Shown here piece after piece: positions 25,948 to 36,355 of a DNA stretch of 64,000 nt; positions within the stretch are counted from its first letter, which is position 1, and each line of letters opens with the position of its first letter. The stretch is from Caldicellulosiruptor acetigenus (lineage in GTDB: Bacteria > Bacillota > Thermoanaerobacteria > Caldicellulosiruptorales > Caldicellulosiruptoraceae), in assembly GCF_026914305.1 (NCBI RefSeq), contig NZ_CP113866.1, positions 814,183 through 878,182 of the forward strand, in the 5' to 3' direction. Under the pieces are notes generated by a model. That model ran no database searches. It was given only the letters and a program-made list of their open reading frames with translations, and was not told the DNA's origin. The position numbers and the translations under genes were made by a program.

Positions 25948-28900
25948 ATGAAAGCTTTCGCAAAAAAAATATTTTCAGTTGTTATTTTGATATCTTTTTT
26001 AATTGCTTTGGTTCCTCAAAATCTAATAGCACAGCCTACGGTTGTTCTTCCCGCACCACAGAGTTTGAATATAGCGCTTGAAAATAATCTTCCGCGGATG
26101 GAAGTAGCTCAGGATGGGACTATAACCCTTTATTTTTCATGGCAGTACAACTATCCTGACTTTGACTACTTTGAGCTGTATCTTGGTGATGACCCTACAA
26201 GATTTCCTTATGGATATACCATATACAAAAACGACCCAAACCTCACAGGCTCAAACGGGAGCTATACCTATAAGGTTCAAAGTCTTCCAAACGGGCAAAA
26301 GATTCCAAGCGGGACAATTTTTTATGCCAAGATAAGAAGTGTGAGGGTTTTGCAGGATCAGACGGGAAGTGTTGTTTATTACTCTTCTTATTCAAACACA
26401 ATTGTGTTTTTGACACCTATCTTTGTTGAATGTTATACAAATGCTGAAGATGCCATTGACATAGTGTGGGACGATGTTTACTATTCTGGCAAGAGAATAG
26501 ATTATGACATATATGTATCAAAGGACGTAAGTTTTACAACGCCAACAAAGTATCAGATTGATGGTGACAGGATAACCCTACTTCAGAGCCAAAAACCGGG
26601 TGGAAGAGTTGAAATTTTGCCGGGCAGGAAACTCAAATACACAGCAGCAGGACTTTCGCCAAGCAGTCTTTACTATGTAAAAATTTTGCCGAGAAATTTG
26701 CCTCAAGAGGTAATCTGGCGTGATCCGCAGACATACACACCACCAAATATTAGGGTAATTGGTGAGGCGGCAACATACATTCAGGCAGAGGCTCAGAGGA
26801 TTGCTGAAAATGTTGTGTGGCTCAGATGGGCAAAAGTCTCAATAGCTGAGAATGAGTATGAGATTTACAAAGGTAGCAAAGACCAAATACCTACTTTGAT
26901 TGGTACGGTTTCGGCAAACGAGTTTTTTGCTGTTGTGAGCATAACAGAGGATGTATTTTTCAGGATACAGGTTGATGTTTTTGATAGTTTCGGTAGAAAG
27001 GTGTCTATCAGGTCAAAAGACCTGTATGTTCATCCATATACATTGCCTTTTGCACCACCTGCGGCAGAAGATTTAACAGCTTTCCCAAAGTCTCAAGATA
27101 CAATCTCTTTGCGGTTCAAAATCCCAACCGACAAAGAGGTTGTGTATGATTTTTATTACAAAAAATATTCGGATAGCAATGCTGATTTTTCTCTCTATGT
27201 ATCCAATTATCAGATGAAAAGTTCTGATGAGGAAAAGGACGAGAACAATCTTCCCACAGGATATTATAGATTTGACATCACAGGTCTTGAAAAAAACACT
27301 GTTTATGTTCTGAAGGTTGTGGTGAAGAAGAGATTTTACGATTATGAACAGGGGACATACATTTACAAAGAATCGACCCCTGCTTTGACAATTTCATATA
27401 CACTGTCAGGCGACATAACTCCGCCAACCACTCCAACCCTTTTGTCTGTTGTTTATACAACTTACGACTCTGTAAGTTTATCGTGGCAGCCTGTAACTAT
27501 TGCAGGTGTCCAGCCACCGACAGTGGACAGAAGCATCTTCTATGAGGTCAACTTTGCAGTGTACCAGGATGGAATGGATATAACTAATCCCGAAAATCTT
27601 GACACAGCAAGTTTTCAAAAGATAATACTTTCTGACTATCAGGTAGATCAATCGGGCAAGATAGTTTTCAGGGTAAGCAGTCTCTTGCCAAACACAAGGT
27701 ATGTATTTTTTGTAAGAGCGGTGAGAAAGATTGACAGTAGCGTTTATTATTCACTACCATCCAATGTTGTAATGGCAACAACGCTAATAAAGTATGAAGT
27801 GCCGCTGCCTTCTACTGTTCCAGTTGTTGAAAACTTGAGCGTTGTGACAACAACGTATAACTCTGCACTGCTTTCATGGAGCTACGTAGAGAATGTGTAT
27901 TTTGAAATTCAAGTATCAGAAGACATTAAAAACGCAAATGCTTGGCAGGTTGCATCTGACAGTTTTAAACCATCTATAAAAGAGGTTGATTATACCACCG
28001 GGCTTTGTTATTTCACAGTTCAAAACTTAAAACCTGATACGCTTTACTATTTTAGGGTTAGAGCATATATAATCAAAGACAATCAGAAAGTGTATTCAGA
28101 GTTTAGCAGTCCTGTTTTTGCCAGGACGCAAAAGGTTCCCCCACCGAAAACTCCAGTCGCTTTTGGTATAAAAGACTATGGGAAAGACTACGCCATTTTT
28201 GTTTGGGAGATTGCCGAGACAGGAAGAAGATATGTCATAGAGATAGCTGACAATATTTCATTTTCTAATTCCAAAAAGTACACAACCGACACAGATGCAA
28301 CAGAGTATAAAGTAACGGGCTTGAAACCCAACACAAGGTACTGGGCAAGACTTTTTGCTATAGCTTCTGATGGTCAGCTATCTCAGTCCACTGAAATTAT
28401 CTCTTTTGTTACCAAAAAGGATGTGAGCGAGTACACAGGCGTGTTTGATACTGTCCAGGACACAACTCCGCCATTTATAACAGTAGAGGACCCTGTAAGT
28501 GGCAGGATGATAATAGAGATTACCTATAGATATGTCAATGAGTCTTTGGACTCAAAGCCTGTTTTAATTGATTTTACAAAGAGAACAAGTTCATCTATTT
28601 TTCAGTTTGTGATAAAAATAAGATACGATGTTTTAAAAGCGCTGGTTAAGCTCAATAAAGATTGCATTGTCACATTAGATGGAGCATCTTCACAGTTCAA
28701 CTTTGCTGCCATCGACAGTAGCGACATAGATAAACTGACAGTGTCTGGCGTTTCACCCTCAAGTATCTATACTGAACTGACATTTATAAGAGCGTCTGAC
28801 AAATATAACGTTAAAGATGCTATCTCTGAAGTGTATGATATCAGATACACAGCTTCAAGCTTGACAAAGCAGGTAGGAATATCATATTTTCCAATGCCAA

Positions 28901-29553
28901 TTAAAATTTCGCTTGTAAACAGAGAACCATGGTCAGTTGCAATACCATATGTTTTTGATTTGACCTCTCTTTCATGGAAAGAGCCAGAAAACGCCGAGTT
29001 TGCAAGTGACAATAAAAGTGTGACTTTTAATTTGCAAACGCCTCAGGCAACTGTGATTGTAAGAAAAAGCTTTTATAGAGACATAATTTCGAGTAGCTAC
29101 GCAACAAAGCTTTACAATCTTTTTAAAACTATTGCCAGCGATGATACAAGCGATACAATAGGGATAAAAAGCGCTGTATCAAAACAGGAACTTGCCTCTT
29201 TTTTAGTATATTTTGCAGAGAAGAAAAGACTCTACAGGTTTGAGATAATTGACGATTATGTTAAAAAAGCGTACAAGGCAGGTATAATTGAAAATACCCA
29301 GGACAATTCTATTCTCACAAAAGAAGCTGCTGTAGATATGGTGGTAAGGTTTTATGAGATTTACACTGGCAATGAAATCTTAGCAGACGATGTTACATGG
29401 ACAAAACTTTCTGCAGATAGCAAATACATTTTATCATTGAAAAAAGCGTACAAGATGGGCTGGCTTTTTGACCATGTTACGTTCAATCCAAAAGAGACAG
29501 CAACAAGAGAATATGTTTTGGCCTTTTTCTATCACGTTGTTTCAAGTATGTAA
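25948..29553 (+). CDS. Large secreted fibronectin type III/SLH-like protein
   Basis: This protein of about 1201 aa starts at ATG 25948, with GGGTGAG about 8 bases upstream. There is a signal peptide (FSVVILISFLIALVPQNLIAQ). It carries a series of FN3 modules with the same LxPxTxYYFxVRA type of strand ends as its neighbour, and a domain with PMPIKISLV. The C-terminal 160 residues hold SLH-like modules: KQELASFLVYFAEK, KAYKAGIIENTQDNS..TKEAAVDMVVRFYE and KKAYKMGWLFDHVTFNPKETATREYVLAFFY. It is probably a wall or S-layer protein and is the second of three in tandem. Confidence 0.82.
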   Translation: MKAFAKKIFSVVILISFLIALVPQNLIAQPTVVLPAPQSLNIALENNLPRMEVAQDGTITLYFSWQYNYPDFDYFELYLGDDPTRFPYGYTIYKNDPNLTGSNGSYTYKVQSLPNGQKIPSGTIFYAKIRSVRVLQDQTGSVVYYSSYSNTIVFLTPIFVECYTNAEDAIDIVWDDVYYSGKRIDYDIYVSKDVSFTTPTKYQIDGDRITLLQSQKPGGRVEILPGRKLKYTAAGLSPSSLYYVKILPRNLPQEVIWRDPQTYTPPNIRVIGEAATYIQAEAQRIAENVVWLRWAKVSIAENEYEIYKGSKDQIPTLIGTVSANEFFAVVSITEDVFFRIQVDVFDSFGRKVSIRSKDLYVHPYTLPFAPPAAEDLTAFPKSQDTISLRFKIPTDKEVVYDFYYKKYSDSNADFSLYVSNYQMKSSDEEKDENNLPTGYYRFDITGLEKNTVYVLKVVVKKRFYDYEQGTYIYKESTPALTISYTLSGDITPPTTPTLLSVVYTTYDSVSLSWQPVTIAGVQPPTVDRSIFYEVNFAVYQDGMDITNPENLDTASFQKIILSDYQVDQSGKIVFRVSSLLPNTRYVFFVRAVRKIDSSVYYSLPSNVVMATTLIKYEVPLPSTVPVVENLSVVTTTYNSALLSWSYVENVYFEIQVSEDIKNANAWQVASDSFKPSIKEVDYTTGLCYFTVQNLKPDTLYYFRVRAYIIKDNQKVYSEFSSPVFARTQKVPPPKTPVAFGIKDYGKDYAIFVWEIAETGRRYVIEIADNISFSNSKKYTTDTDATEYKVTGLKPNTRYWARLFAIASDGQLSQSTEIISFVTKKDVSEYTGVFDTVQDTTPPFITVEDPVSGRMIIEITYRYVNESLDSKPVLIDFTKRTSSSIFQFVIKIRYDVLKALVKLNKDCIVTLDGASSQFNFAAIDSSDIDKLTVSGVSPSSIYTELTFIRASDKYNVKDAISEVYDIRYTASSLTKQVGISYFPMPIKISLVNREPWSVAIPYVFDLTSLSWKEPENAEFASDNKSVTFNLQTPQATVIVRKSFYRDIISSSYATKLYNLFKTIASDDTSDTIGIKSAVSKQELASFLVYFAEKKRLYRFEIIDDYVKKAYKAGIIENTQDNSILTKEAAVDMVVRFYEIYTGNEILADDVTWTKLSADSKYILSLKKAYKMGWLFDHVTFNPKETATREYVLAFFYHVVSSM

Positions 29554-29588
29554 TAAAAATGTTATGGTCAAGAAGGTGATAAAACAAG

Positions 29589-30422
29589 ATGAAAGGTTTT
29601 GTGAAAACTTTTATTTGCTTGATTTTAGCAGCAGTAATTTTATGGCAACCAAAGGTGTTTGCAGCAGATGTGTTTTGTAAGGTTGAATACTACTTTAATG
29701 GAACGAACAATATGCAAGTTGTGCTATATTCAAAGACCAACAAGAGCTACTATGTAAAGGGATTTACAAGAGATTCAGACAGACAGCTCACAGTTTATTT
29801 TTCTGACAAGAAAACTTTTTTGGCTGAGTCAAATTCGGTTTTGATTCCACAGAGCATGTTTATCCTGCCAGTTAGAGTAATTCTTATGCCTTCTGATGGT
29901 TCTTTGCTGTTTAATGACATTAAAAATTCACCGTACAAAGACCACATTCTTTTTCTTGCAAGCATTGGAAAGATTGATGGGTATAAAGATGGCACTTTCA
30001 AACCGAAAAACAATATAACCCGTCAGGAGTTTGTAAAGCTTTTTGTAAATGTGTTTGATATAAAAATAGAAAAGAACATCAAAAAGTATTCTTTTTCAGA
30101 CATTCAAAACTGCTGGGCAAAATCTGAGATAGAAACCCTTTATAAGATGGGAATTATCACAGGGATAAAAGATAAACAAAATAGGCTTGTTTTCAGGCCG
30201 AATGATGGGGTCACTTATGAGCAGGCATTTGCAATTTTGGCAAGGTATATTAAGCTTAAGTCCACCTCAAAAAATGATTATAAGTCGTGGGCAAACCAGT
30301 ATATAAATGCTTTTGTGGACAACCGACTGATAAGTCCAGATGAGGTAAAAAATTTAAAGTTAAATAGTTTTGCAACAAGAGAGTGGATTGCATATATTTT
30401 GAGCAAGGCTGTATTTAAATAG
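29589..30422 (+). CDS. Small SLH-domain secreted protein
   Basis: This 277-aa protein has a signal peptide (ICLILAAVILWQPKVFA) and three SLH modules (about 120-277): FNDIKNSPYKDHILFLASIGKIDGYKDGTFKPKNNITRQEF is the clearest, followed by a second with FSDIQNCWAKSEIETLYKMGIITG and a degenerate third. The first 100 residues form a short unassigned domain. It is a wall-attached protein that might complete a surface structure with the two large FN3 proteins just upstream, as the gaps are short. Confidence 0.85.
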   Translation: MKGFVKTFICLILAAVILWQPKVFAADVFCKVEYYFNGTNNMQVVLYSKTNKSYYVKGFTRDSDRQLTVYFSDKKTFLAESNSVLIPQSMFILPVRVILMPSDGSLLFNDIKNSPYKDHILFLASIGKIDGYKDGTFKPKNNITRQEFVKLFVNVFDIKIEKNIKKYSFSDIQNCWAKSEIETLYKMGIITGIKDKQNRLVFRPNDGVTYEQAFAILARYIKLKSTSKNDYKSWANQYINAFVDNRLISPDEVKNLKLNSFATREWIAYILSKAVFK

Positions 30423-30449
30423 AAACAATAATTTTGCTTAATTTTGATA

Positions 30450-30477
30450 TTGATAAAATTCAAAATGGGTGTATAAT
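30450..30477 (+). promoter_or_regulatory. Sigma-A-type promoter for the amino acid ABC operon
   Basis: TTGATA at 30450-30455 and TATAAT at 30472-30477 have a 16-base spacer, about 50 bases upstream of the binding-protein gene. Confidence 0.65.
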
Positions 30478-30525
30478 TATTAAGGTATGTTTATAAATTA
30501 AATCAACGAAAGGGGATATTTATAA

Positions 30526-31326
30526 ATGTATAAGAAAGCCATAGCATTGGTTTTACTAATAGCTCTTTTTATTCCGTTTTTAAGCGGTTGTTCGTCAAAT
30601 AACCAAAACATGACAACCTTAGAGAAGATAAAGAAGACCAAAGAGTTTGTGGTTGGCATGGACAACACATTCCCACCAATGGAGTTTACTGATGATAACA
30701 ACAACACAGTGGGGTTTGATGTGGACTTAGCAAATGAGATAGCTAAAAAGCTTGGTGCGAAGCTAAAGATTGTTGCTGTTGACTGGAGCGGAATCCAGAG
30801 CGCTTTAAAGTCCAAAAAGTTTGATGCTATTATTTCATGCTTTAGTATCACAGATGAGAGAAAGAAAGCTTTCAATTTAGCAGGCCCATATCTTTACATT
30901 CGTCAGGTTATTGCTGTGAAAAAGGGTGATAGCTCAATCAAAAGCTTTGAAGATTTAAAAGGGATTAAGATAGGCGTTCAAGCAAACACAACAGGTGACA
31001 GTGCTGTTCAAAAGATGAAGTTTATAAACTATGAAAAGGATGTCACACGATATGAAAGGATAACCGATGCTTTCAACGACCTTAACATTGGAAGAATAAA
31101 AGCAGTTGTGATAGACAGTGTTGTTGCTTACTACTATAAAAAACAAAATCCTGAAAAGTTTGATATAGCACCTGCTCAGCTTGAAAGAGAGCCTGTGGGA
31201 ATAGCCCTCAGAAAAGAGGACAAGGACCTGTACAATGAAATTCAAAAGATTTTAGACCAATTAAAGAAGGACGGGACAATTGCTAAAATATCTGAAAAAT
31301 GGTTTGGTGAAGACATTACAAAATAA
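30526..31326 (+). CDS. Amino acid ABC transporter, substrate-binding lipoprotein
   Basis: This 266-aa solute-binding protein of the SBP_bac_3 family has a lipoprotein signal with the lipobox FLSGC (Cys22). Family segments include the early FVVGMDNTFPPMEFTDDNN and later GFDVDLANEIAKKLG and the FDAIISCFSITDERKK stretch. It should deliver a polar amino acid (glutamine, arginine or lysine type) to the permease encoded next. The first gene of a complete three-gene importer. Confidence 0.93.
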   Translation: MYKKAIALVLLIALFIPFLSGCSSNNQNMTTLEKIKKTKEFVVGMDNTFPPMEFTDDNNNTVGFDVDLANEIAKKLGAKLKIVAVDWSGIQSALKSKKFDAIISCFSITDERKKAFNLAGPYLYIRQVIAVKKGDSSIKSFEDLKGIKIGVQANTTGDSAVQKMKFINYEKDVTRYERITDAFNDLNIGRIKAVVIDSVVAYYYKKQNPEKFDIAPAQLEREPVGIALRKEDKDLYNEIQKILDQLKKDGTIAKISEKWFGEDITK

Positions 31327-31343
31327 AATAGAGGTGGCATGAG

Positions 31344-32006
31344 TTGACAGACAGTGTCATAATAAAGTACTTTCCTGTTCTTTTAAAAGCAAGCGTTGTT
31401 ACAATTGAACTTACTGCAATTGCAGTTACAATCGGGCTTGTGTTTGGACTTATTGCAGCTCTTTTTAGAATTTCGAAAATAAAAGTTTTGAATTATATTG
31501 GCAGCTTTTATGTTTGGCTTTTTAGAGGAACGCCACTGCTTTTGCAGATATTCTTTATTTACTATGGTCTTCCCAAAATTGTTCCTGCTCTGACACTGCC
31601 AGCGTTTTTGGCTGGTGCAATTGCTCTTATTATCAACTCAGGTGCTTACACTGCAGAGATAATAAGGGCAGCAATTTTGTCAATTGACAAAGGGCAGTAC
31701 GAAGCAGCAAAGGCTCTTGGAATGACATACCTTCAGACCATGAGATATGTAATTGTTCCTCAAACGTACAAGAGATTGATACCACCAATTGGCAATGAGT
31801 TTATTGCGCTTTTGAAAGACTCATCGCTGGTATCAACAATAGGGATGGTTGAGCTTATGCGCGCTGCACAACTAAAAGCGTCTGCAACAGGAAGGGATGC
31901 AGAGATTTATATAGCTGCGCTTGTGATATATTTGGCTCTTACCACAGTTTTTTCTACAATATTCAATTGGCTTGAAAAGAGGCTGGGAAAGTATGAGCAA
32001 CAATAA
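31344..32006 (+). CDS. Amino acid ABC transporter, permease
   Basis: This 220-aa HisM/GlnP-type permease has about five membrane helices. The start is TTG 31344 with GAGGTGG upstream. The EAA motif contacting the ATPase is [21 protein letters not shown], and the amino-acid-type signature [16 protein letters not shown] is visible. The ATPase gene overlaps its end by 14 bases, indicating coupled translation. Confidence 0.94.
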   Translation: MTDSVIIKYFPVLLKASVVTIELTAIAVTIGLVFGLIAALFRISKIKVLNYIGSFYVWLFRGTPLLLQIFFIYYGLPKIVPALTLPAFLAGAIALIINSGAYTAEIIRAAILSIDKGQYEAAKALGMTYLQTMRYVIVPQTYKRLIPPIGNEFIALLKDSSLVSTIGMVELMRAAQLKASATGRDAEIYIAALVIYLALTTVFSTIFNWLEKRLGKYEQQ

Positions 32007-32778
32007 TGCAATAAACAATAGAAAAATAATAATTGCAAAGAACATTGTTAAATATTTCGGGCACAATCTTGTGCTGGACAAGGTGTCCTTAGAGGTAAAC
32101 AGAGGAGAAGTTGTGGTTATAATAGGACCATCGGGGTCTGGCAAGAGCACTTTCTTGCGCTGCCTTAACCATTTAGAGAGAATCAATTCAGGGTATATTG
32201 AAATTGACGGATTTGTTATTGAAGACAAGGGGCTGCACGAAAAGCATAAAAAACACAGCTCAAAAGAGATAGCAAGATTTTGTTCACAAATAGGTATGGT
32301 ATTTCAAAGGTTTAACCTGTTTCCTCACATGACAGCGCTTGAGAATGTGATAGTTGGACCTGTTGTTGTGAATAAAATGAAAAAAGAAGAGGCAGTGGAG
32401 CTTGGGATGAAACTTCTTGAGAAGGTAGGGCTCAAGGACAAGGCAAATTCATACCCTGCACAGCTTTCTGGTGGACAGCAGCAAAGAGTTGCAATTGCCA
32501 GAGCTTTGGCTATGAAACCTAAAGTGATGCTGTTTGATGAACCGACATCTGCACTTGACCCTGAACTTGTGGGTGAGGTTTTGAACGTCATGAAAGAGCT
32601 GGCAAGGGAAGGCATGACAATGCTTGTTGTGACCCATGAAATGGGCTTTGCGAGAGAGGTTGCAAACAGGGTTGTGTTTATGGACAAGGGGAAGATTGTG
32701 GAGGAAGGGCTGCCTGAAGAGATTTTCACAAATCCAAAGCAAGAGAGGACAAGACAGTTTTTGCAAAAGATACTGTGA
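31993..32778 (+). CDS. Amino acid ABC transporter, ATP-binding protein
   Basis: This ATPase of about 261 aa starts at ATG 31993 inside the end of the permease. It has Walker [10 protein letters not shown], the Q loop region, the signature [15 protein letters not shown], Walker [15 protein letters not shown] and the His switch VVTHEM, as expected of the GlnQ/HisP group. A longer frame begins upstream, but the overlap start has a better ribosome site (GAGGCTGGGA). Confidence 0.95.
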   Translation: MSNNNAINNRKIIIAKNIVKYFGHNLVLDKVSLEVNRGEVVVIIGPSGSGKSTFLRCLNHLERINSGYIEIDGFVIEDKGLHEKHKKHSSKEIARFCSQIGMVFQRFNLFPHMTALENVIVGPVVVNKMKKEEAVELGMKLLEKVGLKDKANSYPAQLSGGQQQRVAIARALAMKPKVMLFDEPTSALDPELVGEVLNVMKELAREGMTMLVVTHEMGFAREVANRVVFMDKGKIVEEGLPEEIFTNPKQERTRQFLQKIL

Positions 32779-32821
32779 TTGTGGAAAGATTAAAAAATGT
32801 ATATTTGAGAGCAAGCATAAG

Positions 32822-32859
32822 AGGGCTGTCTTTTAGGTTTTTAATGGCAGCCCTTTTTA
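32822..32859 (+). terminator. Terminator after the ABC operon
   Basis: An AGGGCTG stem arm pairs with CAGCCCT across a long loop and is followed by TTTTT. Confidence 0.72.
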
Positions 32860-32899
32860 GCTGCCAGAAAAGATTTTTATACAGAAAGGAAGAAAAAAC

Positions 32900-33805
32900 T
32901 TGAGTGAGAAACGAAAGATTTTAGCAGATGCCGTTTTGCTTTTTGTTACAATGGTATGGGGAAGTTCGTTTGTACTCATGAAAAACACGGTTTTAAATAT
33001 GAACCCAGTGGCATTTTTGGCTGTCAGATTTACACTTGCCTGGCTGATAGTTTTAGTAATATTCTGGAAAAATCTAAGAGGGTTGAAATTAAGAGAAGTT
33101 CTTTATGGTAGTATCATTGGATTTTTTCTATTTGTTGGGATGCTGTTGCAGATTATAGGCTTAAAGTTTACATATGCATCAAAATCAGCTTTTATAACTG
33201 GGCTGACTGTCATCTTGGTTCCTGTGTTTGTAGCTCTGATTGAAAGAAAGGTACCCAAAATTAACGTAACAGTTGGTGTAATATTGGCTTTTGCTGGGCT
33301 TTGGCTTTTAAGTGGTGCAAAGTTTTCAAATTTTAATTTTGGTGATTTTCTTACCCTTCTTGCTGACCTTGGGTTTGTGTTTCAAATTATCTTTATTGAC
33401 ATATTCACGGCAAAGGATAATATAAACACAATAAACATTGCAATTTTTCAGCTGATGAGTGCAGCGTTTTTATATGTGATGGTTTCAATGATATTTGGTA
33501 TTAACCTCATAAATGTTAAAATAAATCTTACAGCCATTATTACTATTTTGATAACAGGTATTTTAGGGACAGCATTGGCATTTACTGCTCAAGTTTTTGT
33601 CCAGAAATACACAACACCCACTCATACAGCACTCATTTTTTCTGCTGAGCCTGTTTTTGGTGCAATTTTTTCTGCCATAATACCGTCTGGGCCAAACAAC
33701 ACAACTGAGATTTTACCTTTGATTTCTTATGTGGGATGTGGTTTAATTTTAATTGGGATGATTGTAGCTGAGCTGAACCTCGATAAAAATTATAGTATGG
33801 AGTGA
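32900..33805 (+). CDS. EamA-family (DMT) transporter
   Basis: This 301-aa protein has about ten membrane helices in two repeats (each an EamA domain). The N-terminal MVWGSSFVLMKNTV and the second-repeat TPTHTALIFSAEPVFGAIFS are typical of the drug/metabolite transporter superfamily. The start is TTG 32900 with AAAGGAAG upstream. The substrate is unknown, though metabolite export is common. The nuclease gene follows after 10 bases, probably in the same transcript. Confidence 0.88.
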   Translation: MSEKRKILADAVLLFVTMVWGSSFVLMKNTVLNMNPVAFLAVRFTLAWLIVLVIFWKNLRGLKLREVLYGSIIGFFLFVGMLLQIIGLKFTYASKSAFITGLTVILVPVFVALIERKVPKINVTVGVILAFAGLWLLSGAKFSNFNFGDFLTLLADLGFVFQIIFIDIFTAKDNINTINIAIFQLMSAAFLYVMVSMIFGINLINVKINLTAIITILITGILGTALAFTAQVFVQKYTTPTHTALIFSAEPVFGAIFSAIIPSGPNNTTEILPLISYVGCGLILIGMIVAELNLDKNYSME

Positions 33806-33815
33806 AGCTTTAAAG

Positions 33816-36281
33816 ATGGAGATTGTATTTCTTGGTGGAGCCAAAGAAGTTGGCGCATCGTGCGTTTTAATAAAGGCTTGCAACAAAAATATACTCATTG
33901 ACTCTGGTATAAGAATGAAAGAAGACAAGCTCCCAAACTTACAGCTTCTTCGTGAGCTTGGTGGTGTTGATGTTTGTCTTATTTCGCATGCTCACCTTGA
34001 CCATATAGGAAGCCTTCCTCTTATTGCAAGAGAATATCCTCATATTTTCTTTTATGCAAATCAGCCAACAAAAGATTTGATAAAAGTGCTTTTGTATGAT
34101 AGCTTGAGGATAATGGAGATTGCAGAGGATGAAATACCTATCTATGCTGAGAAGAATGTAGAAGATTTGCTTGATAGAACTCTTACCTATGGATTTAACT
34201 ACACATTTGAACCCATTGAAGGGATTAAGGTGACATTTTTCCCGGCAGGCCATATCCTTGGCGCTTCCATGATATTTATTCAGACTCAAGAAGGCAGCAT
34301 ACTTTACACAGGCGACTTTTCAGCAGACAGACAGCTGACTGTCGACAAAGCTTCAGTTCCAAAAATTAGACCTGATGTTGTCATATGTGAGTCAACCTAC
34401 GGTGACAGGCTTCACACAAACAGAAGCTTTGAAGAAGAGAGGCTTTTTAACACAGTAGCAGAGGTTGTATCACAAGGTGGTAAAGTTTTAATTCCTGCCT
34501 TTGCAATTGGAAGAGCACAGGAGATTATTCTTATCCTCAGAAACTATATGAAAAAAAGAAAGGTTAGCTTCAATGTGTTCATTGATGGAATGGTAAGAGA
34601 GGTTATAAGAGTTTATAGAAATAACCCTACTTATTTGTCTTCAAGGTATTACAAGAGAGTGTTAAAAGGAGAAGAAATATTTTTAGCAGATAATATAAAT
34701 GTTGTATCTGATAAAAAACAAAGAGAGGAAATAGTTTCTTCTTCAGACCCATGTGTCATAATCTCAAGCTCTGGTATGCTCACAGGCGGACCTTCTGTTT
34801 TTTATGCTGAAAAGATTGTACAAAGTCAAAATGCCCTAATTGCAATAACAGGGTATCAGGACGAAGAAGCGCCCGGAAGAAAACTTCTCGAACTTGCCGA
34901 ACTTCCGGAAAACGAAAGAAAGATTGAGCTAAATGGCAAAGAATATGAAGTAAAGTGCAGGGTTGAAAAGTATGGGCTTTCGGCACATAGCGACAGAGAT
35001 AGAATACTTGGATTTTTGGCAACGTTAAAACCAAGGACGGTCATTTTTGCACATGGCAGTGAAGATGCAATTTCACAAATTTCGGATATGGCAGTAAAGG
35101 AGCTTGGAGCAAATATAATTGTTCCGCAAAATGGTGAGATAAATTCAATTTCAATTGATAAACCAAGAAAGCAGCTGTCATTTTTCAATGTTAGGAAGCT
35201 AAACAATCAAGAACTTTTAAATGAAGAGAACTTGAAACTTTTGTGGCAGTACCTTGTAGAGAATAAACAAGAGTCAAATCATATAACTGCTGAACATGCC
35301 ATTTTGATTTGGAATGGGAAAGAGTTCTTGGAAAGAGATGAAGTAAACAGGGTATTTGAACTTTTAAAGAAGTCGGTTTATTTTGAACAAAACCCCAGAA
35401 AACCCTACTTGTTTAGGATTTTATCTGCCCAAGAGGTAGAAGAAAGGTTAAAGCCAAAGCCTATGGAGCAGAACAAAATGAGAGAGCTTGCATTTGAAAT
35501 GTTTGCAGAATATGGACTGTACAAAGTTGGTATGGACATTGAAAACAAGGTGGTTACATTTTATTTTCATTTTCCAGAGGCAACAAAAAAGCTTGAAGAA
35601 AAAATAAGGGAATTTGAAAAGTTGACACTCTGGAAGGTTGACATAAATCCCAATATTAATCTGACGTATGCTTCAGAATATGTTAAAAATCTTCTCAAAG
35701 ATTATAACGTTAAGGTTATGAAATTTTCATACAATCCTGTAATAAATGCTATTGTGATAAGAATAAAAGAAGATTTTGAGGAAATGAAAAGTGTATCTGA
35801 AAAATTTTTAAAGGAAACTGGAGTTAGTCTAATATTTGATGTAGAGGACAAAAAACAAGAGGAAAAGGTAGATTTGCAAAAACCTAAGATGGAGCAGAAC
35901 AAAGCCCTTCTTTTGATTGACCTCTATTTTGAAAATGAAAAGGATAAGATTTATAAGAAAAGCATTAAAGAAGGAGGAAAATATATAGAACTTTCGTTTG
36001 TGACACCTTTTGTGGGCGAAAAGTATAAAGACAAGATTGAAGAGCTCTCAGCAAAAACCGGATGGGATATAAAAGTGTCTCAGTCAATAAATCAGGTTGA
36101 GATGATAAATATATTAAAAGAGATATTGTCAAAATATAATATAGAAATTCAAAAAAATCCCAGCATTTATCCTTCAGCAAGAGAGGTAAAGATAAAACTA
36201 AGTGAAGAGGTACAGGAAGAAATTTTGAAAAAAATATCAGATGAGTTTTTTGAACATACAGGGTTTTATCTGAAAGCATAA
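33816..36281 (+). CDS. Beta-CASP metallo-beta-lactamase nuclease with tandem C-terminal repeats
   Basis: This 821-aa protein has an N-terminal MBL domain (about 1-210 and 380-430) with HAHLDHIG, the GHILGAS histidine and GDFSADRQ, and a beta-CASP insert (about 210-380). ESTYGDR and the closing LSAHSDRDRIL complete the metal site, so it is probably an active RNA or DNA nuclease. The region from about 550 to the end is unusual: two similar segments each begin with a MEQNK motif (about 550-680 and 691-821), a tandem duplication without an obvious known domain name. Ordinary RNase J is shorter (about 555 aa). Confidence 0.85.
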   Translation: MEIVFLGGAKEVGASCVLIKACNKNILIDSGIRMKEDKLPNLQLLRELGGVDVCLISHAHLDHIGSLPLIAREYPHIFFYANQPTKDLIKVLLYDSLRIMEIAEDEIPIYAEKNVEDLLDRTLTYGFNYTFEPIEGIKVTFFPAGHILGASMIFIQTQEGSILYTGDFSADRQLTVDKASVPKIRPDVVICESTYGDRLHTNRSFEEERLFNTVAEVVSQGGKVLIPAFAIGRAQEIILILRNYMKKRKVSFNVFIDGMVREVIRVYRNNPTYLSSRYYKRVLKGEEIFLADNINVVSDKKQREEIVSSSDPCVIISSSGMLTGGPSVFYAEKIVQSQNALIAITGYQDEEAPGRKLLELAELPENERKIELNGKEYEVKCRVEKYGLSAHSDRDRILGFLATLKPRTVIFAHGSEDAISQISDMAVKELGANIIVPQNGEINSISIDKPRKQLSFFNVRKLNNQELLNEENLKLLWQYLVENKQESNHITAEHAILIWNGKEFLERDEVNRVFELLKKSVYFEQNPRKPYLFRILSAQEVEERLKPKPMEQNKMRELAFEMFAEYGLYKVGMDIENKVVTFYFHFPEATKKLEEKIREFEKLTLWKVDINPNINLTYASEYVKNLLKDYNVKVMKFSYNPVINAIVIRIKEDFEEMKSVSEKFLKETGVSLIFDVEDKKQEEKVDLQKPKMEQNKALLLIDLYFENEKDKIYKKSIKEGGKYIELSFVTPFVGEKYKDKIEELSAKTGWDIKVSQSINQVEMINILKEILSKYNIEIQKNPSIYPSAREVKIKLSEEVQEEILKKISDEFFEHTGFYLKA

Positions 36282-36355
36282 TTTTTCTCATAATTCCAAT
36301 TGCAAGCAGATTTACTTGATAATTTTAAAAGAATACAACAAAGAGGGCGATTCAA

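Noticed and set aside
30526-32778. Amino acid riboswitch before the ABC operon.
   Set aside because: The leader is only about 50 bases from the promoter and shows no stable competing structures.
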